This document shows, piece by piece, positions 1 to 5,904 of a stretch of DNA of 5,993 nucleotides. The stretch is from a bacterium (GTDB taxonomy: Bacteria; Vulcanimicrobiota; Vulcanimicrobiia; Vulcanimicrobiales; SCRA01). The position numbers were made by a program, and so were the translations under genes. The DNA lies in assembly GCA_028869325.1 (NCBI GenBank), contig JAGWST010000032.1, positions 1-5,993 on the forward strand. The letters are read 5' to 3'. A model generated the notes under the pieces. It worked only from the letters and a program-made list of their open reading frames with translations. It made no database searches and was not told the DNA's origin. Numbering within the stretch: position 1 is the first letter of the stretch; the number at the start of each line of letters is the position of its first letter.

Positions 1-78
1 AACGAGAAGTTCACGCTCTCGCAGTTCTATGCCGGCATCGAGACGATGGCGTATCTCTGGGAGGAGCTGGGATCCTAA
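1..78 (+). CDS. C-terminal end of an unidentified protein (5' partial)
   Basis: An open frame runs from the first base to a TAA at 76-78 and gives 25 residues, NEKFTLSQFYAGIETM followed by AYLWEELGS. The codons look coding: G/C-rich third positions, no stop, and a normal amphipathic helical ending. The rest of the gene lies outside the window to the left. The fragment is too short for me to assign a family, and I do not recognise the ending. The 99 bp to the next start separates it from the small exported protein, so that gene may have its own promoter, although I see no convincing -35/-10 pair in the gap. Confidence 0.6.
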   Translation, partial: NEKFTLSQFYAGIETMAYLWEELGS

Positions 79-177
79 GCAATCTCTCACCGAGAGCCGG
101 AACCTCCCGTACGCGTGGCGGCGTTCCTCTGCCACAACCCACGACGGGAGACTCCGCTCGCTCTACGAGGAGAGAAG

Positions 178-420
178 ATGATGAAGCACCGATTGACCGT
201 TTTGATCGCTGGCCTCGCCTTCGTGGCGGGGGCCGCCGTCCCGACGCTGGCGTATGAGCGCCATCCCGACATGCGTGCCGCGCTCGAGGCGCTCTACAGC
301 GCGCGCATGCACCTGAGCACCAGCAACCGTGACTTCGACGGCCTGCGCGTCAAGGCGCTGGGTGAGACCAACGAGGCCATCCGTGACGTGCAGGCGGCGA
401 TCGCCTCAGACCGCGGCTAG
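178..420 (+). CDS. small exported protein of unknown function
   Basis: This encodes 80 residues from ATG 178, or 79 from the adjacent ATG at 181. An AGGAG at 168-172 lies 5 or 8 nt upstream and fixes the start here rather than at the GTG at 115, which would put 21 residues ahead of the signal peptide. Residues 1-25 form a textbook Sec signal peptide: MMKHR, a hydrophobic core LTVLIAGLAFVAGAAV, and a probable cut after T-L-A (25/26). The mature part is about 55 residues, mostly helical, with a pattern HPDM-x-AALEALYSAR then a second helix LGETNEAIRDVQAAIA. I recall similar small periplasmic proteins with an H-P-x-M, ALEAL, x-A-I-x-V layout in Acidobacteriota and Proteobacteria; their function is not known. 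No cysteine or metal-binding cluster is visible. A 9-bp stem-loop follows 13 nt after the stop. Confidence 0.78.
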   Translation: MMKHRLTVLIAGLAFVAGAAVPTLAYERHPDMRAALEALYSARMHLSTSNRDFDGLRVKALGETNEAIRDVQAAIASDRG

Positions 421-433
421 CCTCGCGCGCAAG

Positions 434-464
434 GGGCCGCCTCATCGATTGCTGAAGGCGGCCC
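434..464 (+). promoter_or_regulatory. 9-bp GC-rich stem-loop covering the thioesterase ribosome binding site
   Basis: GGGCCGCCT at 434-442 is perfectly complementary to AGGCGGCCC at 456-464, leaving a 13-nt loop. The stem starts 13 nt after the stop of the small exported protein and ends 2 nt before the ATG at 467. Its 3' arm contains most of the only plausible Shine-Dalgarno sequence, GAAGG at 454-458. There is no T-run after it, so it is not a standard intrinsic terminator. In RNA it would be expected to hide the ribosome binding site or weaken read-through. The pairing is seen in the sequence; the function is inferred. Confidence 0.45.
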
Positions 465-466
465 GC

Positions 467-895
467 ATGCGAGATACGCTCCGCGTCGGCATGACGCATA
501 CGCTGCGGCTCACCGTTCCCGAGCGCTTGACCGTGCCGGGCCTCATGCCGGAGGTCGAGAGCTGGCAGGTGATGCCCAAGGTGCTGGCTACCTCGATGCT
601 GGTTGCGTTGATGGAGTGGTCCGCGCTCGAGGTCTTGCTTCCGCACTATGAGGAGGGCGAGCAGAGCGTGGGCGTCCACATCGATATGAGCCACGTGGCC
701 GCGACCCCGCCGGGAATGGCCGTCGAGGTCGCGGCGACGCTGGTCCAGATCGACGGGCGCTTCTATGACTTCGAGATCCTGGCGCGAGACGAGCTCGACG
801 TCATCGGCGAGGCAAAGCACCGCCGCGCCGCCGTCATGCGCGCGAAGTTCGACGAGCGCCTGGCACAGAAGATCGCGCGCTCGCAGGGAGCGTGA
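467..895 (+). CDS. FlK-like hotdog-fold acyl-CoA thioesterase
   Basis: This 142-residue protein should hydrolyse a short acyl-CoA thioester in the cytoplasm. It aligns without gaps, from residue 1 through at least residue 83, to fluoroacetyl-CoA thioesterase FlK of Streptomyces cattleya (139 aa) as I remember it. The catalytic triad falls at the same numbers: Thr42 in LATSM, Glu50 in LMEW and His76 in MSHVAATPPG. Gly69 and Arg120 are also in place. This exact register fixes the start at ATG 467 rather than the in-frame ATG at 329; GAAGG at 454-458 gives an 8-nt spacing. Residue 36, the Phe lid of FlK linked to fluoro-substrate selectivity, is Met here, and Phe33 is Trp, so specificity for fluoroacetyl-CoA is unlikely. 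Its true substrate is unknown. The stop overlaps the start of the DUF488 gene by GTGA, so the two are probably translated together. Confidence 0.88.
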   Translation: MRDTLRVGMTHTLRLTVPERLTVPGLMPEVESWQVMPKVLATSMLVALMEWSALEVLLPHYEEGEQSVGVHIDMSHVAATPPGMAVEVAATLVQIDGRFYDFEILARDELDVIGEAKHRRAAVMRAKFDERLAQKIARSQGA

Positions 896-1434
896 GACTC
901 TACACGATCGGCCACGGCACGCGCGAGGCGGAGGAGTTCTTGCGCCTCTTGAAGGCGCACGGCATCACGCGGCTGCTGGACGTGCGTACGGCGCCCGGCT
1001 CGCGCAAGTTCCCGCAGTTCGGCATGCAGGCGCTCACGCGCATGCTGGAGCGCAACGGCATCGCCTACGAGCATCACCCGGAGCTGGGCGGCTTTCGCAA
1101 GGGGCTCGGCGAGGCCAGCCCCAACAAGGCGTGGCGCAACGAGAGCTTTCGCGGCTACGCCGACTACATGCTGAGCGAGGAGTTCTGGAAGGCGCTCGAC
1201 GCCGTGCTGCGTAAGGCGCAGGCGGAGCCGCTGGCGGTGATGTGCAGCGAGACGCTGTGGTGGCGCTGCCATCGACGGCTGATCGCCGACGCCGCGATGG
1301 CGCGCGGCGCCGACGTGCGCCACATCATGCGTGCCGATCTGGCGGAGGCGCATCGACTGATGCCGCCGGCGCGCATCGCCGGCGACCGCGTCGTCTACGG
1401 CGAGCCTGGTCGGCCAGAGCCACGTTCAGGTTGA
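892..1434 (+). CDS. DUF488 domain-containing protein
   Basis: This 180-residue soluble protein matches the DUF488 family, whose biochemical role is not established. Family marks in order: YTIGHG at residues 4-9, the LLDVRTAPGSRKFPQF stretch at about 28-43, LGGFR in the middle, GYADYM before the last third, and the cysteine-rich signature MCSETLWWRCHRRLIAD with Cys118, Cys126 and His127. In many members the signature reads C-x-E-x-x-W-x-C-H-R, and the same spacing is kept here. The GTG start at 892 is used because the YTIGHG strand sits at the extreme N-terminus and no earlier in-frame start fits. It overlaps the thioesterase stop (GTGA), with AGGGAG at 885-890 too close for an ideal binding site, so re-initiation by terminating ribosomes is likely. 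The length is normal for the family. Confidence 0.87.
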   Translation: MRLYTIGHGTREAEEFLRLLKAHGITRLLDVRTAPGSRKFPQFGMQALTRMLERNGIAYEHHPELGGFRKGLGEASPNKAWRNESFRGYADYMLSEEFWKALDAVLRKAQAEPLAVMCSETLWWRCHRRLIADAAMARGADVRHIMRADLAEAHRLMPPARIAGDRVVYGEPGRPEPRSG

Positions 1435-1442
1435 CACTCCCC

Positions 1443-1468
1443 ACCACGTCAGCGGCCGAGGTCGTGGT
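1443..1468. terminator. possible weak bidirectional terminator hairpin
   Basis: Only 46 bp separate the convergent stops of the DUF488 gene (1434) and the symporter (1481). Within them ACCACG at 1443-1448 pairs with CGTGGT at 1463-1468 around a 14-nt loop. The stem is short and neither strand has a T-run after it, so this is a weak candidate. It is listed because convergent genes with so little space need some means of ending transcription, and nothing better is visible. Confidence 0.22.
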
Positions 1469-1480
1469 TAGGTCAAAGCC

Positions 1481-3343
1481 TTACTGCATTGTTTGACGGA
1501 GGGCCTCTTCCAGCCCGAGTTCCTCGCCGCCGGCGTTCTTGTGGTTCGCTGATCCGAGCACGTCGTAATCGCGGCGCGCCAGGTCCCAAAGAATGAACCA
1601 CAGGCAGGCGCCCCCGCAGAGCAGCAGGACGATGCCCAGCAGCGGCGCGCCGAGCAGAATCTTGCCCACGCCGAAGATCGCGAAGTAGATCAGGGCGCAG
1701 CCCGCGAGCCAATCCAAGAGCGCCGGCGCGCGTGGGATACCGCCGTCCACATCGGGCGCAAGCGCCGCCACCGGGCCCCAACCCAACCGCCCCGGCCGCA
1801 CCCGCCGGTAGAAAGAGAGCAGCTGCTCCATCGGCTCCGGAGGCGTCAGCAGGGTGACGATCAGCCACGTCACCGTCGAGAGCGCAACGGTCCAGAGCAT
1901 GAGATAGGCAAAGCCCAACGGCTGGTCGGGATCGACCAGATGGAGCTGTTCGATCGCCGTCGAGACCAGAAACGAGGCCAGCAACGCGGAGATCTCGCTC
2001 CAGGCGTTGATGCGCCACCAGTACCAACGCAGGATGAAGACCAAACCGGCCCCCGCGCCGAAGGCTAGCAGAAAGCGCCACGCACCGGTGATCGAGTCCA
2101 TGTGCAGCGTGACGAAGCCGGAGAGCAGCATCAGTGCCAGCGTGGCGACGCGCGAGGCCGTGACGTAGTGCCTCTGGCTCGCCTCTTTGACGAAGAAGCG
2201 CCGGTAGAGATCGTTGATCACGTACGACGCGCCCAGGTTCAGCTGCGTGCCGATCGTCGACATGTAGGCGGAGAGAAAGCCCGCCATCATCAGGCCGCGC
2301 AGCCAGGGAGGCAGGTAGTCGATCATCGTCTGCACATAGGCCAGCTCATCGTCCGGCTTGTGCGTCAGCGGGTTGAGCACGCCGTGCGGGTAGAGCACCA
2401 GCGCGGCCAGCGCCACAAGAATCCACGGCCAGGGGCGCAGTGCATAGTGCGCGATGTTGAACCACAGCGTCGCCAGCAGGCTATGGCGCTCGTCCTTGGC
2501 GCAGAAGATGCGCTGGGCGACGTACCCTCCGCCGCCGGGCTCCGCGCCCGGATACGACGATGCCCACCACTGCACGCCCACGTAGACCAGAAACGTCAGC
2601 AGCGGCATCCAGACACTGCCGAGATTGGGGGCGAACGAGAGCACGGAGTCGGCGGAACCGGGGACCGCATGGCGCGAGAGATCGACGGCGGCCAGCTTGG
2701 CGCGCAGCGGGCCCAAGCCGCCCACAGCGGCGACGGCCGCCCACGCCAGCACGATCGCCATCGACATCTTGACGACGAACTGCAGCATGTCGGTGACCAG
2801 CACGCCCCATAGGCCGCCGACAGAGACGTAGATGCCGGTCAGCAGCAGACAGACGAAGACCGCCTCGAGCTTGGTGGCATGCAGGGTGACGAGCAGGATC
2901 TTGGCCATCGCCAAGTTGACCCAGCCCATGACGATGGTGTTGAACGCCAGGCCCAAGTAGGCGGCGCGGAAGCCGCGCAGGAACGTGGCGCCGGCACCCG
3001 CGTAGCGCACCTCCACCAGCTCGACGTCGGTGAGCACGCCGGCGCGCCGCCAGAGCGCGGCGAAGAAGAACACGGTGAGCATGCCGCTCATCACCATGTT
3101 CCACCACAGCCAGTTGCCGGCGATGCCGTTCTTCTCGACCAGGCCGGTGACCACCAGCGGCGTATCCGCGGCAAAGGTCGTGGCCACCATCGAGGTCCCC
3201 GCCAGCCACCACGGCACGCTGCGCCCGGAGAGAAAGAAGTCGCCGATGCTCTTGCCGCCGCGGCGCGCATACCGGAGCCCGATCCCGATATTGACGGCGA
3301 AGAACGCCACGATCACCGACCAGTCAATCGCGGTCAGCTGCAT
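1481..3343 (-). CDS. sodium/solute symporter, SSS family
   Basis: This 620-residue inner-membrane protein should use the sodium gradient to import a small organic solute; the substrate cannot be read from the sequence. Marks of the SSS (PutP/SGLT) family: a first membrane helix at about 8-24 followed by GDFFLSGR (34-41); Asp60 in TTFAADTP, where PutP has its sodium-linked Asp55; and the Ser362-Thr363 pair in FLSAYMSTIGTQ, followed by VINDLYRRF, matching the Na2-site Ser340/Thr341 and xDLY ending of PutP. The subtype with ADTPLxVTGLV and GNWLWW is one I recall from Acidobacteriota and Bacteroidota. About twelve or more membrane segments are visible; two lie near 545-585, beyond the core, and the tail is hydrophilic. 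The start is the ATG complementary to 3341-3343, just before the first helix; an open frame continues upstream but is antisense to the aminotransferase. No good ribosome binding site precedes it. Confidence 0.92.
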   Translation of the reverse strand: MQLTAIDWSVIVAFFAVNIGIGLRYARRGGKSIGDFFLSGRSVPWWLAGTSMVATTFAADTPLVVTGLVEKNGIAGNWLWWNMVMSGMLTVFFFAALWRRAGVLTDVELVEVRYAGAGATFLRGFRAAYLGLAFNTIVMGWVNLAMAKILLVTLHATKLEAVFVCLLLTGIYVSVGGLWGVLVTDMLQFVVKMSMAIVLAWAAVAAVGGLGPLRAKLAAVDLSRHAVPGSADSVLSFAPNLGSVWMPLLTFLVYVGVQWWASSYPGAEPGGGGYVAQRIFCAKDERHSLLATLWFNIAHYALRPWPWILVALAALVLYPHGVLNPLTHKPDDELAYVQTMIDYLPPWLRGLMMAGFLSAYMSTIGTQLNLGASYVINDLYRRFFVKEASQRHYVTASRVATLALMLLSGFVTLHMDSITGAWRFLLAFGAGAGLVFILRWYWWRINAWSEISALLASFLVSTAIEQLHLVDPDQPLGFAYLMLWTVALSTVTWLIVTLLTPPEPMEQLLSFYRRVRPGRLGWGPVAALAPDVDGGIPRAPALLDWLAGCALIYFAIFGVGKILLGAPLLGIVLLLCGGACLWFILWDLARRDYDVLGSANHKNAGGEELGLEEALRQTMQ

Positions 3344-3380
3344 GGGGCGTCTTTCGCCAGGCGCACTCGGGGAACATCCT

Positions 3381-3397
3381 GCGATTCGGCGAATCGC
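3381..3397. promoter_or_regulatory. perfect 17-nt palindrome in the divergent spacer, candidate operator
   Basis: GCGATTCG at 3381-3388 and CGAATCGC at 3390-3397 are perfect reverse complements around one central G. The element lies in the 63-bp gap between the symporter start (3343) and the aminotransferase start (3407), 9 nt before the latter. Odd-centred palindromes with 8-bp half-sites are typical binding sites for dimeric helix-turn-helix repressors, and the position would let one regulator control both divergent units. It could instead act as an RNA hairpin over the aminotransferase start, since no Shine-Dalgarno sequence is visible there. No regulator gene is present in the window. Confidence 0.5.
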
Positions 3398-3406
3398 CCG
3401 CTCATT

Positions 3407-4603
3407 ATGACGATGCCGATGCACGGGCGCGCCCAGGCCCTGCCGCCGCAATCGCGTGAGAGCGCCGAGACGGCGCACTCCGGCATTCGCGAGATCGCCA
3501 ACCTGGCGCTGCTGACGCCGGGCGCCATTCGCCTGGAGGTCGGTCAACCCGATTTCCCCACGCCGGCGCACGTCGGCGAGGCGGCAAAGCGCGCCATCGA
3601 CGACAACTGGACGTTCTATACCGAGACGCAGGGGCTTCTCTCGCTGCGCGAGGCGCTCGTCGCAAAGCTGGCGCGCGTCAACGGCGTCGCGGCCACGCCC
3701 GACCGGATCACCTGCGGCATCGGCGGCGTCGGCGTGCTCGCCGCCGCCTTCGCCGCGTTGGTCGAGGCCGGCGACGAGGTCTTGCTGCCCGACCCCGCGT
3801 GGCCGAACTTCCGCATCATGTGCGCGTGGACGCACGCTCGGGGCAAGAGCTATCGCTGTCCGCAAGAGGCAGGCTTCCAACCCGACCTCGAGCACCTGGA
3901 ATCGTCGATCACGCCGCACACCAAACTGATCGTGGTCAACAGCCCCAACAATCCGACCGGTGTGGTATGGTCGCGCTCGTCTCTCGAACGCATCGCGGAG
4001 CTGGCACAACGCCGCGGAATCTGGCTCTTGAGCGACGAGTGCTACGACCAGATCCTGATGGACGGCCGTCCGCTGAGCCCTGCGTCGTTTGCCCCGGATG
4101 CGCCCATCGTCAGCGGCTTCACGTTCTCGAAGACCTATGCGATGACGGGCTGGCGCCTAGGCTACGCCGTGGCGCCAGCGCCGGTGATCGATACGATGGC
4201 CAAGGTGCTGGAGTCGATGTGCTCCTGTCCCCCGACCATCTCGCAGAAAGCCGCCGAGGCGGCGCTGGCCGGGCCGCAGGATTGCGTCGCGGAGATGAAC
4301 GCCGCCTACCGCCGCCGGCGCGATCTGGTGGCGGGGATCCTGCGCGCCCACGGCCTGCTGACGGCGCTTCCGGAGGGCGCCTTCTACATCATGGCCGACA
4401 TCACGCCCAGCGGCATGCCCTCGCGCGAGTTCGCTCTATCCCTGCTGCGCGAGCGCGCGGTCGCCGTCGCTCCGGGCAGCGCCTTTGGTGCGGTTGCGGC
4501 CGGCGCGGTTCGCGTGAGCCTGGCCAGCTCCGACGACCAGTTACGCGAGGGCGTGAGCCGCCTCTGTGCGTTCGTGCGGAAGTGCGCCGAGGCGCGCGGG
4601 TGA
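3407..4603 (+). CDS. pyridoxal-phosphate-dependent aminotransferase, class I/II fold type I
   Basis: This 398-residue cytoplasmic enzyme should transfer an amino group between an amino acid and a 2-oxo acid using pyridoxal phosphate. All key residues are visible: Lys242 in TFSKTYAMTGWRLGYA forms the Schiff base; Asn182 in NSPNNPTG, Asp210 and Tyr213 in SDECYDQ hold the cofactor; and Arg369 in AVRVSLASS binds the substrate carboxylate. The N-terminal SGIREIANLA and VGQPDFPTP are typical of the aspartate aminotransferase-like subgroup. The exact substrate cannot be assigned. The start could be ATG 3407, 3413 or 3419; none has a good Shine-Dalgarno sequence, and 3407 is taken as the longest that stays clear of the palindrome at 3381-3397. 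The frame is open much further upstream, but that part is antisense to the symporter. The stop overlaps the start of the GH20 gene by GTGA, implying one transcript and coupled translation. Confidence 0.93.
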   Translation: MTMPMHGRAQALPPQSRESAETAHSGIREIANLALLTPGAIRLEVGQPDFPTPAHVGEAAKRAIDDNWTFYTETQGLLSLREALVAKLARVNGVAATPDRITCGIGGVGVLAAAFAALVEAGDEVLLPDPAWPNFRIMCAWTHARGKSYRCPQEAGFQPDLEHLESSITPHTKLIVVNSPNNPTGVVWSRSSLERIAELAQRRGIWLLSDECYDQILMDGRPLSPASFAPDAPIVSGFTFSKTYAMTGWRLGYAVAPAPVIDTMAKVLESMCSCPPTISQKAAEAALAGPQDCVAEMNAAYRRRRDLVAGILRAHGLLTALPEGAFYIMADITPSGMPSREFALSLLRERAVAVAPGSAFGAVAAGAVRVSLASSDDQLREGVSRLCAFVRKCAEARG

Positions 4604-5904
4604 TCGCGCGCAGAGCGGGGCGAGTTCTCGGCGCCGCCGCGCTGGCATGTGCCGCGCTGATGGCGGCGGTACCACCGCCGGACGCCTCGCAGTCACCGCC
4701 GCCGGCATCCGGTGCGGCGATCTCCGTCCTGCCGCTCCCACGCCGGCTCACACTGCTCGGCGCCGGATGGTGCGGCGAGCGTTTTCGCACCTATGAGGTC
4801 CGTTTCGAGGGCGTTCCCAGCGAGCCCGGCGCACTGGAGCTCTTGGAGCAGCGCTGGGGCGCGATCGGCGTGACTCCGCGGCCCGGCGCCTCCGTGCGCA
4901 TCGATGTCTCGAAGCTGCGGCCGGACGAAGCGGCGCTGAGCAGAGATCTCGGCGACGAAGGCTACGTCGTGGTCATCGACCGCCACGGGGTGCGCATCTC
5001 CGCCGCCACGGCGGCCGGCCGCTTCTACGGCATGATGACGCTGGCTCAACTACCGCAAAGGAAACGCGGGCGCGGCTGGTGTCTCCCGGATGCGCGCGTG
5101 GTGGACTGGCCCGCGATGCGCTGGCGCGGTCTCTCCGACGACCTCTCGCGGGGGCCGATACCGACGCTGGCGTTTCTCAAGGAACGGATCAGAGCCATCG
5201 CAGCCTTCAAAGGCAACCTCTACTCGCTCTATCTCGAGAGCGCGTTTCGCGATCCCCAAGAGCCTTTGGCCTCACCGCAAGACGCCATCACTCCGCGCGA
5301 GCTGGCCGATCTGGCCGCGTACGCCGCCCGCTATCACGTGGCGCTGATGCCGGAGCAGGAGACGCTGGGGCACATGCACCGGCTGCTCTCGTACGAGCGT
5401 TACGCGGGACTCGCCGAGCTGCCGCACGACTACGTGCTCGCGCCTGCGGTGCCGGGCGCGGAGCAGCTGATGCAGGGTATCGTCGACGACGAAGGCGCGG
5501 CGGTGCGCGGCCGCACGCCGTTCTTTCACCTGGGCGGCGACGAGCCGAATCTGGTCGGAAGCGGACGCTCCGCCGATCTCGCCAAGCGCGTGGGGCCCGA
5601 GGCGATGTATCTGGGCTACTACACGCCGCTCTTTGCGGCGGTGGCCGCCATGGGCATGCGCCCCGTCGTCTGGGGAGACTTCTTGCTGGCGCACGCCGGC
5701 GCCATCGCCAAGCTGCCCAAGAGCGTGGTGGTGGCCAATTGGCACTATGCGGCCGAGGCCTCGTACATCAAGTATCTGGAGCCGTTCGCGAAGGCTCTCC
5801 AACGGCTCGCGAGACTGGATGGAAAGCAGCAGCAGTTCGCGTTCCAGGTCTTCGTCCGAGACTGTCACGTTTTCTGCTTCCGCAATCTTATCCAGAATCA
5901 TTGA
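4600..5904 (+). CDS. exported GH20-type beta-N-acetylhexosaminidase, 3' end replaced
   Basis: This should remove terminal N-acetylhexosamine residues from glycans outside the cytoplasm. GTG 4600 overlaps the aminotransferase stop, with GAGG at 4589-4592 at 7-nt spacing. Residues 1 to about 25 form a signal peptide (RR, then LGAAALACAALMAAV) followed by a Pro/Ser/Ala-rich linker. Residues 45-155 look like the GH20 N-terminal alpha/beta domain, ending GYVVVIDRHGVRISAATAAGRFYG. The barrel begins at MRWRGLSDDLSRG with Arg176. His258 in ETLGHMH, the catalytic pair Asp314-Glu315 in FHLGGDEP, WGD at 358-360 and NWHY at 380-383 follow. Resemblance stops after KYLEPFAKA (Ala399, base 5796), where relatives continue with a G-x-E-x-x-x-APG-x-x-NWN stretch. 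The last 35 residues to the TAG-free end at TGA 5902-5904 are antisense to trigger factor and are not real GH20 sequence. Full relatives are much longer, so the gene is truncated here. Confidence 0.85.
   Translation: MIARRAGRVLGAAALACAALMAAVPPPDASQSPPPASGAAISVLPLPRRLTLLGAGWCGERFRTYEVRFEGVPSEPGALELLEQRWGAIGVTPRPGASVRIDVSKLRPDEAALSRDLGDEGYVVVIDRHGVRISAATAAGRFYGMMTLAQLPQRKRGRGWCLPDARVVDWPAMRWRGLSDDLSRGPIPTLAFLKERIRAIAAFKGNLYSLYLESAFRDPQEPLASPQDAITPRELADLAAYAARYHVALMPEQETLGHMHRLLSYERYAGLAELPHDYVLAPAVPGAEQLMQGIVDDEGAAVRGRTPFFHLGGDEPNLVGSGRSADLAKRVGPEAMYLGYYTPLFAAVAAMGMRPVVWGDFLLAHAGAIAKLPKSVVVANWHYAAEASYIKYLEPFAKALQRLARLDGKQQQFAFQVFVRDCHVFCFRNLIQNH
5779..5808. other. chimeric junction with short inverted repeat
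   Basis: GH20 coding on the + strand is recognisable up to about 5796, while trigger-factor coding on the - strand is recognisable from the window end down to about 5779. The overlap 5779-5796 fits both proteins: EPFAKA forwards and SLRERL backwards, so up to 18 nt could be shared at the join. GAGCCGTT at 5779-5786 is complementary to AACGGCTC at 5801-5808 (14-nt spacer), and TCGCGA occurs twice, at 5786-5791 and 5807-5812. Joins of two opposite-strand fragments at short complementary sequence are typical of amplification or assembly chimeras, but a genuine inversion can leave the same trace. Confidence 0.65.

Noticed and set aside
84..96. Small hairpin CTCTC-ACC-GAGAG after the first gene
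   Set aside because: A 5-bp stem with no T-run is too weak to call a terminator.
763..1353. - strand frame of 196 residues opposite the thioesterase and DUF488 genes
   Set aside because: The opposite strand carries two proteins with family motifs, whereas this translation is Ala/Arg/His-rich and has none.
3346..3358. GGCG/CGCC mini-hairpin just before the symporter start
   Set aside because: A four-base-pair stem in GC-rich DNA is expected by chance.
2102..3406. Long + strand frames opposite the symporter, including the upstream part of the aminotransferase frame
   Set aside because: They are Gln/His/Arg-rich translations typical of the antisense of a GC-rich membrane-protein gene, with no recognisable domain.
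3344..4009. Upstream open extension of the symporter frame on the - strand (222 more residues)
   Set aside because: It is antisense to a clearly real aminotransferase, has arginine- and histidine-rich low-complexity composition and precedes a normal membrane-protein start at 3343.
3799..4599. + strand frame continuous with the GH20 gene but within the aminotransferase
   Set aside because: It is a +1-type shadow of the aminotransferase, rich in Arg and Gly; the GH20 signal peptide begins at GTG 4600.
4600..4660. Possible lipoprotein signal in the GH20 leader (ALAC, Cys17)
   Set aside because: The residue at -3 is Ala rather than Leu and the hydrophobic stretch continues past the cysteine, so an ordinary Sec signal peptide fits better.
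5272..5778. - strand continuation of the trigger-factor frame
   Set aside because: It is antisense to recognisable GH20 coding and shows no trigger-factor or other domain; it is open only because of the join and the high GC.
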